A stretch of DNA of 64,000 nt. Source: Anisakis pegreffii (taxonomy: Eukaryota; Nematoda; Chromadorea; Rhabditida; Anisakidae). The first letter of the stretch is position 1. Each line of letters begins with the position of its first letter. The translations under genes were made by a program, and so were the position numbers. The stretch is from the NCBI GenBank assembly GCA_035041965.1, contig JAPYMA010000190.1, positions 1 through 64,000 of the forward strand. Direction: 5' to 3'. The notes under the pieces were generated by a model. The model did no database searches. It saw nothing but the letters and a program-made list of their open reading frames with translations, and had not been told where the DNA came from. Below, piece after piece: positions 22,398 through 35,484 of this stretch.

Positions 22398-23793
22398 CTA
22401 CTTGCCCAATTGACTGGACGTGTTTTCGACGATGAACCAATAGATGAAGGCGAGAACTCCTCCAACAACCGTTCCGCCTGAACAGAAACACAGAAAATGA
22501 AATTGAAACAATATCATGCCATATTCGAAAATCCATGACGATTCATAAGACATTTCTTTTATTTGCATACAGTATGATTAGTCCACCGCATAACTTATGC
22601 AGATTTTCGTATGCATTGGTGAGCTTTCATTTGAGATGTTTTCTTCATTAAAACAATGCTGAGGTGTTGGTTGTCACAAGTACAATTGCATCTCTGATAA
22701 TGACCTAATATACAAATCATCTGATTAGCTAAATTGATAGTTTCATATATGCAACTGAATAAGCTAGTTATCGTTCGTTTTTTGCATCTCAAATTTAGAT
22801 CGTCCCTTCGCATCATCTTATTGTTAGGGTCATGTCGTTCTGTTATCGGAGATCTTCGAGTACGTACTAAGAATTCAAACATTTTGCATCTGTTTTACAT
22901 CTGCAGAACTCATATCTCCCAAGTTGAACCAACGCAATCTGTTTGTTTTTTTCGGTTTGCGGTATGTGAATTTGAAATTATGTCACCGTGGGATCAGTTT
23001 GTGGTTTGGATTGGATTTCTTCTATTTTCTTCAGCTTATGTTGTTTGGTCATTTTAATGGAAAATTGCGAAGGAAATTGTGTGCATCACTGAATAATCGG
23101 TTCACCCATTGCATATCACCAGTCACTTGTGTTTCATGAAGAGTTCATTCATGAATCTTTAAATGTGTATTGTAATTTATTTCAATTGTGACTGCTGATC
23201 ATCTTCATCACATTCTTAATCACATCAATTCATCGACAACAGTTCACTGCAAAATGCTTCAGTAATAATTGCTCGGATTCGGAAAACTTGAAAAATGCGA
23301 CTTATAATATAGGGTACTTGTTCGAGAAGTTTTGATGATATCAAATCGCATCTCTATTGTAATGTTAAATTCTAAGAATAACAATACTAATAATGATATA
23401 AAAAGCTGTACCAACAAAACAATTATATCTGTGCATAACCCAAGAAGAAGAAGTATGCTAAAGATAAAATTCAACGTCAAGAAGTACAGTGAATATTGTA
23501 TTTTAGATTGCCTGCAGGTTATGACGCATCTATCAATGTTTTGCATTCAATCAAGACGTATCAAAGAATGAATGCATGAATCAACAGTTCATTTTGAATG
23601 AATATGTGGTGCTTTTATTTCCAGACTTTTTGCTCACAATTATTACTTCTCAGATCGATTGTTTCGCTCGTTTTCAATGAATTTCAAAATGTGAATTGAT
23701 GAAAATACATCCGATACGCCTGAGATTTAGCGCATTTTCTGGTTGCATGGGGTTGAGGTGCGTTCGCTGACTGGCATGCTCCTCGGAGGTCAT
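22398..23793 (-). CDS. 51-residue single-pass membrane protein
   Basis: Two exons, 23718-23793 and 22398-22480, joined in phase 1 across a 1.24-kb intron. The product starts 'MTSEEHASQRTHLNPMQPEN' and has a basic pair (LRR). It then has one hydrophobic segment ('GTVVGGVLAFIYWFIV') and a short tail 'ENTSSQLGK'. Both exons stand out as G+C-rich against AT-rich flanks. The size and layout (polar N-terminus, basic turn, one span, short tail) are typical of small mitochondrial-inner-membrane or ER proteins. I cannot assign a family. The donor (c|gtatcg) is acceptable. The stop TAG at 22398-22400 is followed directly by AAA ATG of the next ORF. Confidence 0.5.
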
Positions 23794-26700
23794 CTCACTT
23801 CGTAAGCGACAACAACAACCACGGCATTGTGCAATCAGCTGTTCTATGTTTTTTATTCCTATTACTTGTTTGTATCATGCAAGCAGAATTCACTGATTAT
23901 CTCGTTAATCCTTTTGCAGCAATAGGCATCATTCAAGAACTTCTTCCAAATCATTCAAAGCATCCGATACGCTTGTTTCCAATTGATCTCCGTTGATCAA
24001 TCAGTGAACGATGCAATTCAAGAAGCATCAGATCTTATAACGTTTTAAGTCATGAAACTCCGGTTAGAATCACTCAAAAAACTGATCAAAAAGCACTTCT
24101 GTTAAGCATAGTAATAAAGCTGAACCGAAGACAATTAAATGAACATTCACAAGCGAATGATCAATTAAATGTGTTTGATTTTCGGTTCCTGAATTCTTGC
24201 GATCTACTCACACTTCCGAATTTCGTTAACCATCGCAACATCATCAAAGCAGGATATCTGCATTCCCGTAGAATTACTATGGTAATTGTTGGTACTAGTG
24301 GAACTAGGCATAGCCTATATACTAGTCCCGTTCTTTCTCTCACATACTCAATACCTCTTCGTTATGCTCTCAAAATCTTTCCAAGAAGCTGCAAATTTTC
24401 TCCAATCCAAGTTTCGATAAGACATGATAGTCATAATATTTTTTTTTCACGAATGCATTCAGTAATTCTATCGTCGTCGTCATGTTCTGCTCTCTTTACC
24501 GAAAAACTTCTCCGCTAATTTGTCGGTGAGTGACGAATCGTTCGAGAAGATGATTTGTATTCAATTCTTTTTATTATCTCATCCGATAATGAACATAATC
24601 ATAAATTTCATTGCTTTCCTCACCATTGTTGTTCAATGCTATGTTGTTATTGAAAATTGAAGTGGACTCTCATAAATTTTGCATTTAATTTGCATCATTT
24701 ATCTTTGTTTAGTGTCCATTCAGCACAATCAAACATTCTCGATCTGTATTCCTTTACACTAGATTCGTCATCACCATCTTATAGCACATCACCGTCGTAA
24801 ATATCATTAACCCACATTATAGTTGTTATCAACAGTCGTCATTATTTCTGACGAATACAAGCTCAAAGACTTTGTTCACAAGAAGTTTTTCTCAATTCGG
24901 TTGTTTGATCGATCAGCTCAACAACATTGCTCTGTTTCCGTTCAAGCTTTCTTCACATGCAATCGTCTAAGCGCTAAATTCATCCTCCTCACATTCTTTC
25001 CGTTCGGGAACTTGAAAAAGTCAACAATATTTCAGCCTATTATAAGAAAACAGATATACCACTTTGCACATATCAATTATTTGCTAAAAATTCTTGAGTT
25101 GCATGAAGAAAAAAGGTCGTTTCCTTCGTCTGATTTCGATTTCTTGTCGATGTTAACAACATCCATTCATTAATTCAATTCGAATCAATCATTCATCTTT
25201 CGATTCCAAAAGATTCAATCTGATTGTTTTGAATCGATCAAACTGTGCTAACTTATCAATCAAAATGATTTTTATCTCCGATATGATTTTCCAACCTGTG
25301 GGCAACAAAACAGAACGAAAAGCACGTGTAAAAATTGAGGTTCAATCAGAAAACGGTAACTAATTTGCTTGTGCGTGTTATATTATGGAGTGGTTTGGTA
25401 CGGCATGTGATTTTCTCTCGATGAGTAGCGCTCCATCCGAAAGAGGCGCAAATACCAGCCGAACTCTGCATTCGATCCTGGAATGTAACCAACAGATTCG
25501 CGAGAAAACATTAAGTTGATTATTTAGGCCATTTTGGACTGACTGTCAGAAACTTTGCGCATGTGAATGTCAAAATGACGCACAAAATATCCAATCAACT
25601 CTGCAAAAGTTTAACAATTCCCCCAAAAAATTTCCATTCTGCACATCAAAAAACAAAGAAAATAGTCAGGCTTAAACGTAGGAATTCATTCTTCAAAGAA
25701 TGATTTATTGTTATTGCTATTGTTACATACATACCTGCATGTAACACTACTGTTCGATAATTCATAAAAACAACCAAATCATAAAGATCTTTTTCATATT
25801 CTTCTTGTTTCTATGCAACAAACAAAAAAATTTTTTCATCGCCCCAAAATCAATTTCACATTCCAACACTGCTGCAAAATTGGGACGTTTCAACTGTTTC
25901 AGATATGAGAGTTCCGTTTTCAAAACTAGATTTGCTGGCTTCTGAATTTGAACGAAAAATACATAAAAACTCTTCTCACTTCATTGCAACGTTGCATTCC
26001 AATCTTCTTGCATTATTATCATAATTTCTTTCATTTACTTCATACTCATTAAGTCGTTCGTCTGATATGTGTACAGAAGGGTTGTTGCTTACTGAAACAA
26101 CGCTAATTCGCTTCAAAATCATCAATTGCAAACTTAATCCTTGGAAATTCGCGAAGAAAAACTTTTCAACATTACTCATATTCAAAGCAGCTAGATGCTT
26201 CCAATTGCTTCTGCAATGTAGATTATGATCAAAAGGTGATCAGTGATGGATGATGAAACATTTAACTTTCAACTGTTTTCATGCTTGCATTCTTTCGAAA
26301 TTTCTCTGTAATTTTGCTAATTGTAAGGATAATTTTATTATGCTCTCATCTTCATCATTATTATCATTATTATTATCATTACTGCCGTATCACAATTCTG
26401 CTGTTCAAACTATCCTTATTACTGTAGTCTGTTTGGAAAAACTAAGAAGAAATATTTTTCAACAATCGTTGAATTTTGAAAAAAAAAACGCGAAATTCCA
26501 CAAAATCAATTAACTGAATCTATCTTCTCAACACATTGCCATAGTTCATCATTGATGCACAAAAGAAACTCTAAATCAAATCGAATGTTTCCACTGCAAC
26601 TCAACAGTTCTCTTAATGAAGAACTTTTTTTTCATATAAGTTGACTAAGGGTTTTCAGCAAATCTGTTCTAAAACAATTTTCTCCTCATGATCAGCTCCA

Positions 26701-28542
26701 TCAGACAGCACCAGCTGTACAGTTAGTCACTGAATGATTTATCGTAGAGGATCTTCATCGGCGTGAATCAGACCGAACTGTGGGTGGTATGATATTTACC
26801 AAAATATTCATCTTTTTAATTCTGCACGTTTTTATCCGCACTAATTCTCGGCCAATCCAACGTAGTGCTTCATTTTCACACAATCTGCTCATCAAAAAGC
26901 GAGCTCGGAAACAAACTTTGGCAAGGTCTCTCATCTTGCTAACATATGTCATCGTCAAGCTGTTTCAGAAACTTTTCCCAGCACATTGCCCACTTCGTTC
27001 TCCCCAAAAAATCGAACATTTGAACTGATCAGAGAATATGATGATGAACAACCAACAATAATCATATTAAGTGTAACAGAAGAAAAATAACCAGAATTAA
27101 CAATTCATCGATGCACATTGCAAAGTTCGATTCATCATCACACATGTTCATTATTATCTTCTTTGTCATGTCATAAATAAAATCTCTCAGGTGTGTAACT
27201 CACTTCAAAGATAAATGAATACCATAAATGTGTTCTGCACATGTTTGAAAAAGCTTTATACAAGTCGTTAATCTGCTCGGATGGCTTGTAATCTCACTTG
27301 TATGATGAATGAATAATGCCTCATAAAAATCTATCTCAATCTCAACAATTCAAAGTGTACACAAGTTTATTCATCGCTTTCGAGTATATATTTTGACGGA
27401 AGTCATTAGTATCGAAAACAAATTGATGCTTTAAGTGCCACCACCACCAACTTGCTGTACAAATTGCTTTGTTGTTGTGAAATGTACTTTCATAACTTAC
27501 TGCTTATGTATCAACCTTATCAAGAACAAATGTGCATTTACAAACACATGAATCATGTCTATTCATCTACCGGATAATTTAGTTTGCATGAGTATTTCTG
27601 TATTTTCATAACCTCGCCATACTCATACGCCTCATAGATCGACCATATTCTTACACGAACGACCACTCGTAATATTCACACAATCAAGTTCAACTTCAAG
27701 TAACCGCATATATTTAGTTCCATCTAAATGCACATATGCATACATTCAAGTCTATTTTTATCAGAAATATTCACTGATCTCGATTCTTGTATTTAAATTC
27801 ATACAAAATTATTATTCATCCACATGATTTAGGTATATTTCATCGTTTTCTTTTCTTTGCGTTTAGCTATACAAATTTTTGCCGATTCAAAGAAATACGA
27901 ATACAATAATAGTAGTATTCGAGAAGAACAAGAAGAGAGGCATTTGTTAACGAGTGGAGGATAAGTTTTACGGATGTATTCAACAGATTGAATGCATTAT
28001 TGTTTGTATTATTATTAGTCGTACGTGAATGGAATTTCGCCTATGCAATGACGTCAAAAAGCGTTTGTTTTTAGCAGTTTTGTGAGTCAGGTGTCATTTT
28101 CTTTGATTTGAGTGCATTTATTTATATACAAATGCAATACCTCTGTGAACAATACCCGAAGGCACATACGCACACACACACACCGCACCCCTCACTCTTC
28201 ACACAAACAATGCTATCGCACATCAACAACCAAAAAATAGATATTCATTCCACGACGTGTTTCATTCAATTTTCGCAATTTCAACACTGAAGAAAGCAAC
28301 GAATTAACTGAGGAAAGAATTTTCATCGAATACTCAAAAGAATACTAGAAGCTAAACTCACAATAAGTATTGAAATACTTAAAATTGACTCAAATAACTC
28401 AAAAAACTCAAACTATCCGGAAAAAGCTGCGAAAAACATGTTAAGATATCAAAGTTAATATATCAAAAAAATAAGGCATGTAAAAGCTTCATAAAACCTC
28501 AAGCACTTATCAGATTATCTAATCCTATTTCCACTCGTTCCA
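23794..28542. other. Gene-poor AT-rich region
   Basis: No exon with a recognisable protein or convincing splice pair was found. A short TCA/TTA-rich run lies at 26345-26390 and a short CA repeat at 28168-28184. Open frames of 60-116 codons occur at 24171, 24823 and 26780, without motifs. It may hold promoter sequence for the minus-strand cluster at its left edge. Confidence 0.5.
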
Positions 28543-28908
28543 TCAGTCCGAGATTAATCTAAGATGATCCGATAAAGCCATCGAGTGAAGTATTGTACTT
28601 CGATGACTAGAACTCATTTCACTCGTTAGCGTTCGAAAATTAGATTTGGCCAGAAGTCTTGAAAACCATTTCAGATCGAATCTTATGTCATAAACACCAA
28701 TTTGAGTCAATTCATGACTGCACAAATTCGGTAATGCAAAGTATCCGAAGCACCTTCCCGGTCTCAGCTTTATCCATATGTAGCAAGCAGGCCAGATAAA
28801 TGACGAGCACTTCGGGCTCTTTTTGATTATCTCTAGTGCATTTTCATAATTATCTATGAATTCAGCCGCGAATTTGCCTTCATAATCCACTTGTGAACAA
28901 CTCTTCAA
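28543..28908 (-). CDS. Unrecognised 121-codon ORF
   Basis: A minus-strand frame, richer in G+C than its neighbours, reading 'CSQVDYEGKFAAEFIDNYEN', then 'KSPKCSSFIWPACYIWIKL', and ending in a serine-rich tail. A possible 3' splice site (tttgaag) precedes 'CSQVDYEG'. A further open stretch (G-F-F-I-A-L-E-E-Q-F-W...) lies upstream at about 28975-29140 on the same strand. It could be one or two exons of an unknown or decayed gene. No domain is recognised and no complete model could be built. Confidence 0.25.
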   Translation of the reverse strand: MKSCSQVDYEGKFAAEFIDNYENALEIIKKSPKCSSFIWPACYIWIKLRPGRCFGYFALPNLCSHELTQIGVYDIRFDLKWFSRLLAKSNFRTLTSEMSSSHRSTILHSMALSDHLRLISD

Positions 28909-31900
28909 ATGATAAAGACGAGAATATCAAGAGGATGTGAGTGCGATATGGAAATTCGCACACTTCAGTGAGTTTCCAAGAAATCTGCATCCATAACGAC
29001 ACGAATTACGCATGAGCCATGGTTATCTATGGACTGAGGCATGTTGGAGTACGATGATGAAGCCAACCATTGGGTGAAGACTGCTTGATATCTTCGCCAG
29101 CTGGGATATTATCCAAAATTGCTCTTCAAGTGCTATGAAGAAGCCAAAAGATGAATGCACTGTACAGCATTATGAAAATATCTGTGCGACCGATTTTATA
29201 TTCATCAATCTCCAACCGAATAACGAAAAAGTGCTGAATTTTGCGACTGTTTTCCGACCAGTGATCTCGATATGTCTGTCGCACTACAAGATTTCCATTG
29301 CAAATTGCCCTACACAAATTTTACTCAATTTGATGTTTCAGAATTAAAATTAGGCAAATTTTAGTTGGAGATGTCATCAGACTGAAACATTAACGCTCCC
29401 CGTTAATTGTGTTAACGATCTCAAGACTGTTCGTTTCGTCATAGTGTTTTAGTACGAGTTTGTCCATAGTGAAGGTCATTGCCGTTTTCTCATCTCAAGA
29501 GTGCGTCTTCGTTCGTTTTTTGCAGAACAACTCAAATCTTTTCAAAGCTCGAACCACTTTTCAAACATCTGTCATATTTATTCATGCATTTGTCGACTCG
29601 GTCACAAATGGACTTATTGAAAAGTGCATTCAGCCGAACAATCCATTTTAAAAAGCGCCATTTCACATCCTTAAAAAAAAACCTGTAGACTTAGTTTGAC
29701 TGAGCATAAAATTGCAATTCTATTGCATCCAGTGAATGCTAAAACGCAATAAAAAATCAATGTCATGCTCAAATTCTTGTGAATAAATGCCATTTTGATA
29801 GTTGAATTTGTGGAGTTTTTGATTTCATTTCAAAAAAATTCATGATCATTATCCGAAATGTACAATTGTCATCTATTTGCTCTCTTCATAATTTAATGAC
29901 ATGCTTGACTGCCTATCGTTTCAAGTCACTAGTTCTTTATTTTTATCAATGAGACCGATACTGATTAATCTCCGACCGAATGAAGAATTTTTAGGTCGTT
30001 CTCTGAAGTGTACATACGTCTGTCGTCACTCCACAAGATCTCGATCTCTAGAGCTTTCCCAAGTGAACTTATTGCACTGATCATAAGTTCTGATCGCTTA
30101 TCATAGGGCTGTCGTAATTAATTTTGCAACACGTCTCTAAAAATAGACTCAAATTTCAAGGCAGATTGTGAAAAACGTTCATCTTTTCTACGTTACAACT
30201 CAACGCTTTGTTCATACCTATTTGCACAATTCATCGTAAAGAGTACTGTTCACAGAGAGCTATCATTATTTTCAACAGAAATAGCTGTGAAGAACAAACG
30301 TGATGTTTTATTATTTCAGTTTTTTATTCGATTACTGTGTGTGGTGTTCGTCGAAGACCATTTTACATTTGCATTATTCGCGTTACGGCGTTTGTTGATT
30401 TAGAAAATTTATTGATCAAGAGATCATCTATAAAATCGATTAACGTTTGTGATGTGATATTTGCAATCTTTGAATTGCTCATACAAAATGAAAAAAACTT
30501 CGAATGGAATTGTCCGATGACGTATAAAATTAGTGAATGAAACGAAAGGAATTCTTAAACTTTGCAAAGTGAATTTTTGGAATTTTTCGTTTGCGTGAAA
30601 TGATGTGAACTTCAGTGAAACGATGAAAAAGCTTGATGAAGTAAAAAAATAGCTTCATTGTGCAATTTCAATCTGCTCAACATCAAATTCTTTGGAATGC
30701 AATCATCCATTTGATTTAAAACAGTTCATCAAAATTCTCCATAGTCAGATTTGTTCACCAAAATGAAATCATTTTCTCGTCGGTGAAGTTTTTAGTTGCT
30801 GTTGTTGATTGAGGAATAAATGAAAAAAACCAGAATTTTCAGTTCAATTTCTGATTTTTTTCTCCTAAACATTCTTCGAATAATTTCCAGTTCGTTATTT
30901 AGATGAGTTTAACTGAAAATCGGATATTAAAAAAGCTCGTGTTATCATCATACAGTTATCAGATTTTTTGTACATTCGAAAATTGTTTTCAGAAATTTGA
31001 TATCCGCTAAAATTTCATTGCTGATGCAAAAATTGTCGAGGAAATTTTTCTGCACAATCAAATTTGGCAAATTGAATTATTTCTTATCATATGATTCATT
31101 CAAAATCTCAGAGTGAGATTCTCTTATTTTCATCTGAAAATTGAAAAATCTCAATGAAACATTTGTGCTCACAATCAGCAAACGAGCAATCTGTAATCTG
31201 TTGAGTGCTGAATTGCTTTCCTCATTCAGTCTGTTCAAAGGATTGTGATGCATTTTTTAACACTTCAGCGTTTTTTCTATCGGATTTTGAGATTTTTCAT
31301 AATTGATTCTCCGAATTTCCACATTCCATTTCATCAGAGATTACCAGCAAACCGATTAACCAATACTGTTTCACGAAATTGTCATGACTAATACATTTCG
31401 TTCACTGTGTTAGGAGAAAATCCGAGAGGAAAATCGCCGTTCACGATTCATCAACTCGAGCATTGCTCGCGTTGACCACCCATACCATCAGCTTGAATAA
31501 CAACACTTCAAAAAGTTTCTTCTAGGATCGTAAGAATTTCGGAACAAACGATAAGTTGAGAGGACTGATTCAGATTATCATTTCGTCTTACCGAACAGCG
31601 TTCAAATTATGATTCACTATCAGACAAATTATGATTCAATCTTGAAAGAGCAAATGAGCAGCATCAAAGTTTTTCATTGTCCAGTGAACAGAACAATCGC
31701 TCTTACCCTCATGATATCGATGCCTGCCTTCTAATAAAACACATGAAAGTATTGGCAAATCCTACAACAGAATCTCAATAAATGTTCTATTCCACTTGAC
31801 TTTTCGTTTAAACGTCAATTGTGATCAAAACAGTCACAATTATACCGTTCTATCACATGAATCATAATGCTAAAACTTAATCGAATTGTCATCTCGAAGT

Positions 31901-34900
31901 GTCCACTGCATGCAGAAATTGCTGAGTGCTTACGAAAAACTTTAATGGGGATTCTCTTCTCAGTTAGATTCATCAAGCAGAAAATCGTAAGCTCATGTGA
32001 CTGAACTGCTCATGAATTCATCAACTGAACCGAAGACATAATCATTGAATTCGTTCGTTCAGTCAAACAATCAATCCAACATCAAACAAGCAACAAGAAG
32101 CCCCCATATGAACAATGACAACAATCAGTTTGTTCCGTTCGTTTAGTTCGACGATTCTTTCATTCATTCTTTCATTTTCGCTGCCCTTTCGATGACTATA
32201 TCACATCATCATTTCAAGTTTATCATTCAAATTGTTTCACCTTTCAACACCAATCATTTCTCATTCAATAACCCGAAACCCAAAAAGTGTTCTTCTACCT
32301 CGACACTCTCGAGAGGTTTCCATTTTGAGATCTCAGAATCCGTCGAAGTTCTTGTTGTAATGGTCAGCTGACCACACTGATTCACCACATCTGCATTGTC
32401 GAGTAAGACTGGCAAATTGCTGAAGTAACACCCTCCGTCTATGCGTTTCATAGACATAGAATCTATGCCTTTCATAGATTCTATGTCAACAGATTTAAGA
32501 TGTGCAAAAATTTGCGTCATTCGCACCTGTAGACATATACAATGAAGTGCAATTGGCTGATATTGCAGGTGAAACTGAATGATGTGTATAATAGAAATAA
32601 AGAAACTTGAACTGTTCTAATTTCATTCTGCTGTTGATTTGATCTGTTTCGTTAATTTCCGCTTATGATCTGCTCATAATGAAAACATAAAGTAATACTA
32701 TTGAACGTCTTACAAACGTCTCACAACTGTAACCTAAGCAAGCCTCCGTAACCTATCGATGGGCTGGCTGACTGGGGCGTGGCGAGGCGTCAAACGAAAC
32801 AAAGGAAGAAGAGAGAAATAAACTAAAGACTGAAGAATAACTTTTGTTTCTTATAATATTTCATTCTACTTATAACTGATTCGACAGCGATTCGTTCGTA
32901 CGACCACTATTATCTCATATTTTGCTACGAATTCCTCCTCTATAAAGGCTCGTTGGAACATCTCTTTGAGTTCAAGCCTCCGGCTCTGGCTCACCGGTTC
33001 GAGAAGTTTTCGAGATCATACTTTCCTCTTGAGAAATCTCATACTGTCATTATCCATTGATAATGATAGTATTATTGTAGTTGTTGTTATCATTGCTATT
33101 ATTCTTATTTTTATTAGTAATACTACTATTGTTATGTTTTCATGCTATTATCACATCCTATTACGATCAAAAACGAATAATTATATATATTAACAGGCTT
33201 TATTAGACCGTAAGCACTGCCTTCTAACGGACAGAACTATATCCTCCTGATAGACATCACCAACAAATCTTCTTATAGCCGTGAAAAGTTTAAATGTATA
33301 TACATCACTTTTCCAATTTTGCGAGATCAGTCGTAGATAACCAATGGTTACATTTGGTATTATTGATTATCGATTACTGATTATGTTCTGCGAAAATCTT
33401 GTCTATCGATCCCACATTCCCACTGTATCTTTCGACTACTCATGATTTGCATAAAGTTACATTTGCATCTAAGAAAATTCCCCTAAGTAGTGATTGTATC
33501 ATAGTTTTGAGCTTTTACCAATAGGTAACTGCTCAAAAAAGTTTCAGTCCGTGGATGAGTTTTCAGTTTCACTCCTTCCCCCAAAGAAAAAGAAAACTGA
33601 ATTCGAATTCAGAGTTTTCATTCGGTTTCTCATTCTCATGGTTTTTGCTCTATTAAGTGGTGAAGTTGCTTCACATGTCGATCCTTTGCTGGCATAACTC
33701 AGGACAATACCCCAGTGTGTTAGCACGTCATCGGTATCCATTGCTGCACACATATCAAGTTGACGAATCAACAAATATAGTTGTAAAGAACCGAAGTCGT
33801 AGTCGAAAACAACAACTCTTGATATAATGGACTGATGCGATGATGAATTGCTTTCAGTCCTATGGCCCTAGGCACACAATTTCCTCGCCCAGCTCAGCTA
33901 CAGCACACATCGAACGTAGATCATATTCATGCTTTATTCGATCACTTCTTCACAACGAAATGAGTTTTGTTATTGGTTTATGAGCTCAACATATTTCTTA
34001 ATATAACCAAAAATTTCTTCAATATTTTCGAATTGGGAATCGAAAGATGAGTCAACAATCCAGAATAATAGTGGCAGTGAACATCCTAACAGCCAAGAAA
34101 CACATGGAACCGGCAAGAACATAAAAGGATATGCATTAGAATTAATGCATAGATTGCTCATTTTCAATAGTTTTGTGTAAAACAAAAATGAAAACCATGC
34201 CTCATCCATAAGTCATGCAGTGCTAAGAGGAGCAATGCTTTTTTTGCGGTTTTTGGGTTAACACATATCTTGATTTGACATTTCACCATGCTTCACTCTA
34301 TCCACACACAAGCACACATCTCCAGAGACTAACTCCATTCATCTGATTTCCAAAGAGATCGAAACATCTTCTCGTATATCCTCACCAAACGGCCGATGAA
34401 TCCACTCAAATTCACCGGCATCACCATCAACAGTAACGTCAAACTATAACTACCTATTCTAACATTCGCTAACTGATTGCTTCCGCTGTTTCAAGAACGA
34501 AAAAGCATTCTTCAATTGACTCACTTAATGAAATTTTCGCATAGTGAAAGTATTTTCAATGAAATGAGCTGATTTATCGCTCACTCTCATTTCATCTTGT
34601 ATCGTCAATTCAATACTCAATTTACAATATAAATAACAAAAGAACATGTCTCTTTTTTCCTCCTCTCAAAACTTCACTGTGAATGAATAACTAAAATATC
34701 GCATTATAAACAGCTAATCAAATGCTGCAGCCACTCGAGCATTGCTGCTATAAAGCAATCAGTTCAGTTTATTTCTACTATTCGCTCACTTCCTCTATTC
34801 TGCTCGGTCAGCGTTCACATCCGTTGCGTTCTTTAGCTGTTTTCTGGATCCTTATGAGGATTTGATTCGATTCAAATTCAGTTTTCATTCAATTAAACGC

Positions 34901-35484
34901 CGTTCATCCATTCTCCCCGTTCTCTTCGAACAATTCTTGTCTTCAATTTTCACTTATTTCACATTTCACGATTCACATCCGTGAACAACTTTCAATTCAA
35001 TTTATCCGCTTTTCAATTTACGTTCTCGACTCAACTCTCCCGTTTGCGTACTTCAATTATAAATCCAAACAAATTTTCGTTCACATAATTCGATCACGAC
35101 GGAATTGCATTTCTTCAATCAGCAACATTAACTCAAAAAGCAATTTCCATTTGAAGTAATTGCCTCAACAGATAGTATAACTCTATCAAAAAAGCAGTTG
35201 GCATTCCATATTCGAAAATGAATGATAATTTAATTCAACAGCAAAGTCCTCCAAAACCGTAGATTGATAAAAGTACAAACGGTTTTATGTGGGAAATCAT
35301 GCACAGTTTTCATAGGATGTCATATCATGCGATTTCATTACCAGTTCTCACATCGTATCGCCGTCCTATTATATCGTTCTTCTACGTGTTTGCTGAAGAA
35401 TATATGGATGCACTGAATTTGCCTTAAACTTCTATCAGTTTAAGATTAAATTTCAAGAACTTAGTTGAAAGAATTTTGAGTGTG
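28909..35484. other. Gene-poor region upstream of NDNF
   Basis: No supported gene. A G+C-richer patch at about 32740-32830 ('gggctggctgactggggcg') and another near 32970-33010 could be promoter or 5'-UTR sequence for the plus-strand NDNF-like gene; this is inference from base composition. An imperfect 13-bp inverted repeat lies at 33042-33070. A perfect one at 32453-32487 is listed separately. Small open frames at 32254, 33544 and 33970 (minus) lack motifs. Confidence 0.45.
32453..32487. repeat. Perfect 15-bp inverted repeat
   Basis: GACATAGAATCTATG (32453-32467), a 5-nt loop ccttt, then CATAGATTCTATGTC (32473-32487), exactly complementary. Each arm is itself nearly palindromic (CATAGAATCTATG), so cruciform and alternative pairings are possible. 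Confidence 0.9.

Noticed and set aside
26755..26958. Minus ORF containing 'IGRELVRIKTC', resembling a relaxin/insulin B chain
   Set aside because: The first B-chain cysteine is missing, no A chain or signal peptide is near, and the likeness is ten residues long.
26780..27028. Plus ORF with a hydrophobic start and dibasic sites, as a neuropeptide precursor
   Set aside because: No repeated peptide, no amidation glycine and a long hydrophobic stretch after the supposed cleavage sites.
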